From the NCBI GenBank assembly GCA_015231685.1, contig JADGBA010000038.1, forward strand, positions 1 to 10,358: a stretch of 10,358 nt of DNA, written 5' to 3'. Numbering within the stretch: the first letter of the stretch is position 1; each line of letters starts with the position of its first letter. A program made the translations under genes and the position numbers. The DNA is from Candidatus Omnitrophota bacterium. Lineage in GTDB: Bacteria; Omnitrophota; Gorgyraeia; 2-02-FULL-51-18; JAGOUK01. This document shows, piece by piece, positions 7,101 through 10,358 of this stretch. Under the pieces are notes generated by a model. The model was not told the DNA's origin and did not search any database. It was given only the letters and a program-made list of their open reading frames with translations.

Positions 7101-8621
7101 ATGAAATTCAAGTACCGGATTATGGCAATTATGACGACCCTTATCGCGGTGACTTCCGCGGTGTATATCGCCTACATTTTTCAGTCCCAGCGCACCCTTC
7201 TTCTCAGAGGAATCGATGAGAGGCTGTTTGAGGCCGCCGAATTTGCGCGCCGGGTGCTTCCCGCGGATTACCATGACCGGATTATGGATGCCTCTTCTGT
7301 GACGCCGGAAGCGTTTGAGAAGACCGTGCGTTTTTATAACGAAATCTGCGACCGGCTCGGCCTTCAGTACCTCTGGAGCGTTCTGTTTATCGACGGCGAC
7401 GTACGGTTCACTTCGGCGACTTCTCCCGGAAAGAAGCCGAAGCATGAGGGTCATGCGGGGTTTTTTGAGAAGCATACCGATCCGCACTCCTTTGGACGGG
7501 CCGCCCGCACAATGAAGCCGGATTACAGTACCTTTCATAACAAGTGGGGCCACGGGCGGATGGTGCTTCTGCCGGCGCTGGACTCCCAGGGAAGGGTTTA
7601 TATCTTCGGAGCCAGTATGGATCTGGCGGCGGTGGACGAGCAGTTGAGAGAAATTCTTTGGAGTTCCACAGAATTCGCCCTTCTGATGATCTTGATCACG
7701 GTGCTGTCGGCCTTGGGGGTGGCGCACTGGATTTCGAGTCCCGTGACCCGCCTTAAGATTTTTGCCGAAAACATTGCCGATGGCCGCTGGGAATCGGACC
7801 TTCCGGCGAAGTCGGTTCCGGAAATGGATTCGTTGACACTCAGCATCCGGTCCATGCGCGATACGATCCGCGAGAAGATGCGGGAGCTCGAAGAGAAGAA
7901 CGCGCTTCTGGTCAAGGTCAACACGGAACTTGATCAATTTGTGTACACGGTGAGCCATGATTTGAGGACGCCGGTGAGGGCGGTGAGCGCGTTTGCGGAT
8001 TTTATGAAGAGGGACTCGTGGGAGAAGATGGATGACACGGCCCGGGCGCATCTGGAGAAGATCATGGAAGGCGCGGTGCGCCTGAACGGGTTGATCGACG
8101 ATCTTTTGGATTTATCCCGCATCTCCAGGGTGAAGAACCCTTACAATCGCGTCCGGATGGAAGACCTGGTGCGTGAGGCGCTGGGGCGGCTGGAATATGA
8201 AATCAGCCGGTCGAAGGCGCAGGTTCATGTCCGTCCCGATTTGGGCGAGGCCGAATGCGATGCGGTCAAAATCACCCAGGTGCTCGTGAATCTCATCGGG
8301 AACGCCCTGAAGTTTGTGCCCAGGGAAGGGGAGCGCGCTCCGGTCATTGAAGTAGGCCGGAAGGACAGCGCCGGAGAGACCCGGTATTTCGTCAAAGACA
8401 ACGGCATCGGGATCGAGCCGAAATTTTTTGAAAGGATTTTTCAGATGTTCGTGCGTTTGCACCCCTCGGGCACCTACGAGGGGTCCGGTGCGGGCCTGAG
8501 CATTGTCAAGCGCGTGATCGAGGACCACGGCGGGAGGATTTGGGTGGAGTCCGCCGCCGGAGAAGGCGCAACCTTCTTCTTCACCCTTCCACCCAAAACC
8601 CCGCCTGCCGGCGCCCGATAA
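7101..8621 (+). CDS. Membrane sensor histidine kinase with Cache-like sensor (orphan)
   Basis: A 506-residue protein. A first helix (about 6-28) and a second (about 189-211) enclose a 160-residue extracytoplasmic sensor. 'LGLQYLWSVLFIDGDVRFTS' and 'RVYIFGASMD' in this sensor are in the style of Cache/PAS-like domains. A HAMP linker (about 212-262) and a short coiled coil follow. The H-box 'VYTVSHDLRTPVRAV' has the phosphorylated His286. The catalytic ATPase domain has the N-box 'VLVNLIGNALKF', the G1 box 'DNGIGIEP' and the G2 box 'GSGAGLSIVK'. It should sense an external signal and phosphorylate a response regulator, but none is in the window. Its closest kinase style is the phytochrome/LOV-like HisKA group ('FQMFVRLHPSGTYEGSG'). 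The 65-bp gap upstream suggests its own promoter, though none is clear. Confidence 0.9.
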   Translation: MKFKYRIMAIMTTLIAVTSAVYIAYIFQSQRTLLLRGIDERLFEAAEFARRVLPADYHDRIMDASSVTPEAFEKTVRFYNEICDRLGLQYLWSVLFIDGDVRFTSATSPGKKPKHEGHAGFFEKHTDPHSFGRAARTMKPDYSTFHNKWGHGRMVLLPALDSQGRVYIFGASMDLAAVDEQLREILWSSTEFALLMILITVLSALGVAHWISSPVTRLKIFAENIADGRWESDLPAKSVPEMDSLTLSIRSMRDTIREKMRELEEKNALLVKVNTELDQFVYTVSHDLRTPVRAVSAFADFMKRDSWEKMDDTARAHLEKIMEGAVRLNGLIDDLLDLSRISRVKNPYNRVRMEDLVREALGRLEYEISRSKAQVHVRPDLGEAECDAVKITQVLVNLIGNALKFVPREGERAPVIEVGRKDSAGETRYFVKDNGIGIEPKFFERIFQMFVRLHPSGTYEGSGAGLSIVKRVIEDHGGRIWVESAAGEGATFFFTLPPKTPPAGAR

Positions 8622-8628
8622 GGCGCCG
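8609..8628. terminator. Possible bidirectional hairpin between convergent genes
   Basis: CGGCGCC (8609-8615) and GGCGCCG (8622-8628) can form a 7-bp perfect stem with a 6-nt loop. The element overlaps the kinase stop codon and sits just before the convergent superoxide dismutase stop (8636), a place where transcripts from both sides must end. The pyrimidine-rich tail ATCCTTCCT on the plus strand is a poor T-run, and the other side (minus strand) lacks one, so termination is only suggested. Confidence 0.4.
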
Positions 8629-8635
8629 ATCCTTC

Positions 8636-9232
8636 CTAGAAATTCGTCTCCGCAAAAGCCCAGTTCAGGTGCTTTTCGATGACCGCCTTCAGATAATCAG
8701 GCCTGCGGTTCTGGTAGTCCAGATAATAGGCGTGTTCCCACACGTCGATTACGAGAAGCGGCTTTTTGGAACCGGTGAGCGGCGTCTCCGCGTTTGAGGT
8801 GGTGAGGATGGCAAGCTTTCCGCCGTCATTGACGAGCCACAGCCACCCGCTGCCGAACTGGCCCGCACCCGCTTCAGCGAACTTCTTGTTGAATTCTTCC
8901 TGACTCCCGAAAGCGGATTTGATCTTTTCGGCGAATCCTGCCGAGGGGGAGGTTTGTTTGGGGCTCAGGCTTTTCCAGAAAAACGTATGATTCCAGACCT
9001 GGGCCGCGTTATTAAAAAGCCCCTTCTTGGAAGCATCGCCCGCCGCCGCACGAATCACATCCTCCAGCCGCTTCCCGGCCAAATCCGCTCCCTCCGTAAG
9101 CGCATTGGTCTTGTCCACGTAAGCCTTGTGATGCTTCCCGTAATGAAACTCCAGCGTCCGCCCCGAAATCACAGGCTCAAGCGCATTCCCCTCAAACGGC
9201 AGCTTCGGCAACTCAACAGCAGCAGTAGTCAT
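8636..9232 (-). CDS. sodB: Superoxide dismutase, Fe-type (Fe/Mn family)
   Basis: A 198-residue cytosolic enzyme converting superoxide to oxygen and hydrogen peroxide. The N-terminal helices contain 'LEFHYGKHHKAYVDK' (first metal ligand His in the HYGKHH motif). 'NNAAQVWNHTFFW' supplies the second His ligand, with the active-site Gln in the position typical of Fe-SOD. 'FGSGWLWLV' is the family core, and 'VIDVWEHAYYLDYQN' gives the Asp and His ligands. 'LTTSNAETPLT' also matches the Fe-SOD pattern rather than the Mn form. The chosen ATG (complement of 9230-9232) has AAGGAGGA about 6-8 nt upstream; an in-frame start 11 codons earlier lies across the palindrome at 9250-9266 and is less likely. 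No signal peptide is seen. It lies 74 bp downstream of the permease gene on the same strand. Confidence 0.95.
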   Translation of the reverse strand: MTTAAVELPKLPFEGNALEPVISGRTLEFHYGKHHKAYVDKTNALTEGADLAGKRLEDVIRAAAGDASKKGLFNNAAQVWNHTFFWKSLSPKQTSPSAGFAEKIKSAFGSQEEFNKKFAEAGAGQFGSGWLWLVNDGGKLAILTTSNAETPLTGSKKPLLVIDVWEHAYYLDYQNRRPDYLKAVIEKHLNWAFAETNF

Positions 9233-9237
9233 CGCAT

Positions 9238-9245
9238 TCCTCCTT
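9238..9245 (-). promoter_or_regulatory. Strong Shine-Dalgarno of the superoxide dismutase gene
   Basis: On the minus strand AAGGAGGA precedes ATGCG and then the ATG at 9232. It fixes the superoxide dismutase start at 9232 instead of the longer in-frame start at 9265. Confidence 0.75.
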
Positions 9246-9249
9246 TTGG

Positions 9250-9287
9250 TTTGGGACAGTCCCAAAAACCCCCCTTAGCCTGTCCCC
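9250..9287 (-). repeat. REP-like or operator palindrome upstream of superoxide dismutase
   Basis: TTTGGGAC-A-GTCCCAAA (9250-9266) is a perfect inverted repeat with 8-bp arms and a one-base centre, 17 nt before the superoxide dismutase start. A second arm, CTGTCCC (9280-9286), is complementary to GGGACAG at 9253-9259, so a longer alternative hairpin with a 20-nt loop is also possible. Read on the minus strand, the outer stem is preceded by GTGG, as in REP elements mobilised by RAYT-type transposases, which carry a GTAG/GTGG tetranucleotide at the hairpin foot. It may instead be an operator or mRNA hairpin controlling superoxide dismutase expression, or a weak terminator for the permease. Confidence 0.5.
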
Positions 9288-9306
9288 ACGTTAGAACTGC
9301 ATGCTA

Positions 9307-10233
9307 TCACATAAAAAGGTTTGCCAGCCAGCCCAAGAGGAGTGTTTGAGGAACCACGATTGTCGGGAGCCAGAGTGCGGTTTTTTTGCCGACATTCTGC
9401 CAGAGGAGCCCAATTTCCGTATAATCCGTCGCGACGCCGGCCATCAGGAAGACAAAGCTGTTTCCGAGTGCGCCGGTCTGGCGGAAAATCTCAAAGGCCA
9501 TCGGCGCCGAGCCTTCCGAACAGATTTCGATGACGGTGGCCGCGGAAAGTGTGACGAGGAGCCCCACAAGCCCCGGGCCCATGTACCGATGGAAGAAGTC
9601 TTGCGGGACGTACGCCCCCGCAAGGCTGGCCAACACCGCGCCGATCAAAATCCAACCGAGAACCATTCCGCCCAAAGAAATCACGCCGGCCCAGACGCCC
9701 GCAGCGTCGCGGCGGAGCTGTGCCGCGGACGGCTTGAAGCCCTTGAGACGGCGCCGGATATCCGAGCGGATCGAGAAATCTGACTGGATTTGGGCGGCGT
9801 CGGGGTTGGATTCCACGCGACCGTGTTTTTCGAGCACCTGAAAAAGCAGGCCTGTATTCACCGCGATCAGCATCGATGAAAGCACGATGAAAAACGCCCC
9901 CCAACCGAAAAAGCCAAACAGAAGAACCGTCACCGCCAGATTGGCCCAGGGCGCAGCCAGCAGAAAAGCAACTACGGCTGCGGGGGAGGCGCCTTTCTTG
10001 TGGATTTGGATGGAAAGCGCAAGGATGCCATGAGAGCAGGCGCTCATGAGAAATCCCAGAAGCACCGCCGTGAAGACAGTCCGCTTGCGATGGCTGGAGA
10101 GAAGGCGCGAGACGTACTCCCTCGGAACGTAATGGTCAATCAGCCCTCCCAGAAAGAGGCCCAGGAGAACAGGAAAGGTGATAACCGCCGCATATTCAAA
10201 AAAAAGCCGACGAAAAGGCCTGAGGAAATCCAC
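9307..10233 (-). CDS. PF03773 (ArsP/UPF0718-type) permease
   Basis: A 308-residue polytopic membrane protein from the GTG start. It shows the two-repeat layout of the family. Repeat 1 has 'SACSHGILALSIQIHKKGAS' followed by 'AFLLAAPWANLAVTVLLF'. After a charged cytosolic loop (about 135-178), repeat 2 has 'IEICSEGSAPMAFEIFRQTG' followed by 'FVFLMAGVATDYTEIGLL'. Members include ArsP-type exporters of organic or trivalent arsenicals and uncharacterised permeases. In arsenical permeases the first motif is usually CSCG; here it is CSHG, so the substrate may differ. No arsR or ars gene is seen. The first standard start codon going upstream is the GTG complement of 10231-10233, but the frame remains open and hydrophobic up to 10305, so the N-terminus is uncertain. 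The family call is good. Confidence 0.8.
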   Translation of the reverse strand: MDFLRPFRRLFFEYAAVITFPVLLGLFLGGLIDHYVPREYVSRLLSSHRKRTVFTAVLLGFLMSACSHGILALSIQIHKKGASPAAVVAFLLAAPWANLAVTVLLFGFFGWGAFFIVLSSMLIAVNTGLLFQVLEKHGRVESNPDAAQIQSDFSIRSDIRRRLKGFKPSAAQLRRDAAGVWAGVISLGGMVLGWILIGAVLASLAGAYVPQDFFHRYMGPGLVGLLVTLSAATVIEICSEGSAPMAFEIFRQTGALGNSFVFLMAGVATDYTEIGLLWQNVGKKTALWLPTIVVPQTLLLGWLANLFM

Positions 10234-10358
10234 GAAAAACGAGAGGGCAAGTACCCCCGCGAGGCACCCGACCGCAATCAGACCGTGAAACGACTTCCTG
10301 GGTTGTTAGTGTAAGATTTCAGGTGGTAGCAGACGTTCTTGAAGAGAAAGAAAAGCAG
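10234..10358 (-). other. Unresolved upstream region: extra helix of the permease and end of another minus-strand gene
   Basis: In the permease frame, codons from 10305 down to 10234 encode a hydrophobic helix ('GLIAVGCLAGVLALSFF') joined directly to the permease, but no ATG, GTG or TTG is present before the in-frame TAA (10306-10308). An ATT at 10276-10278 could act as a rare start. A different minus-strand frame is open from the window edge to the TGA at 10278-10280 and reads 'LLFFLFKNVCYHLKSYTNN' and onward, which could be the end of the preceding gene. Its last base overlaps the ATT. A frameshift joining the two frames is equally possible. I recognise no family in the 26-residue fragment. 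Confidence 0.35.

Noticed and set aside
6888..8051. A 387-residue minus-strand open frame crossing the methyltransferase-kinase boundary.
   Set aside because: It spans two well-supported genes on the other strand and its composition is that of a shadow frame.
9233..9265. An 11-residue longer N-terminus for the superoxide dismutase.
   Set aside because: It would be translated from within the palindrome, lacks a ribosome site, and the extension is absent from the family pattern; the ATG at 9232 has AAGGAGGA just upstream.

Overview
The window is a gene-dense, moderately GC-rich bacterial chromosome segment with no rRNA, tRNA, CRISPR array, transposase or phage gene. Genes are packed tightly with overlapping stops and starts, and GTG and TTG starts are used. 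The gene mix (an RLAN/RimK amidoligase cassette, an Fe-type superoxide dismutase, an orphan histidine kinase) does not identify the organism. An uncultured bacterium, perhaps from the PVC/Omnitrophota area, is only a guess.

Left part (1-7035, all + strand): the C-terminal half of an EamA/DMT transporter is followed after 10 nt by a 12-TM-type MFS transporter. Then comes a four-gene cassette: a C39-like cysteine peptidase (TTG start, overlapping the MFS gene), an ATP-grasp ligase with an RLAN N-terminal domain and a RimK-like C-terminal domain, a GCS2 (glutamate-cysteine-ligase-like, COG2170 type) carboxylate-amine ligase, and an N-formylglutamate amidohydrolase-like protein. A TrmA/RlmD-type RNA m5U methyltransferase overlaps the last of these by 4 nt. 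The stretch from the MFS gene to the methyltransferase looks like one translationally coupled operon. The cassette has two different amide/peptide-bond-forming enzymes, one peptidase fold and one deacylase/amidohydrolase fold. This matches the conserved but, to my knowledge, experimentally uncharacterised RLAN neighbourhood, predicted to make and process a small peptide or amino-acid conjugate. The adjacent MFS protein is a candidate exporter or importer of that product. This is the most interesting system in the window.

Middle (7036-8621, + strand): a 65-bp gap, then a membrane sensor histidine kinase with a periplasmic Cache-like sensor, HAMP, HisKA and HATPase domains. No response regulator is present in the window.

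Right part (8636-10358, - strand, convergent): an Fe-type superoxide dismutase lies downstream of a PF03773 (ArsP/UPF0718-type) permease. The 74-bp gap between them contains a strong palindrome that resembles a REP-like element or an operator. The permease start is unclear: a hydrophobic helix is encoded in frame upstream of the first standard start codon, and the end of a further minus-strand gene may overlap it at the window edge.
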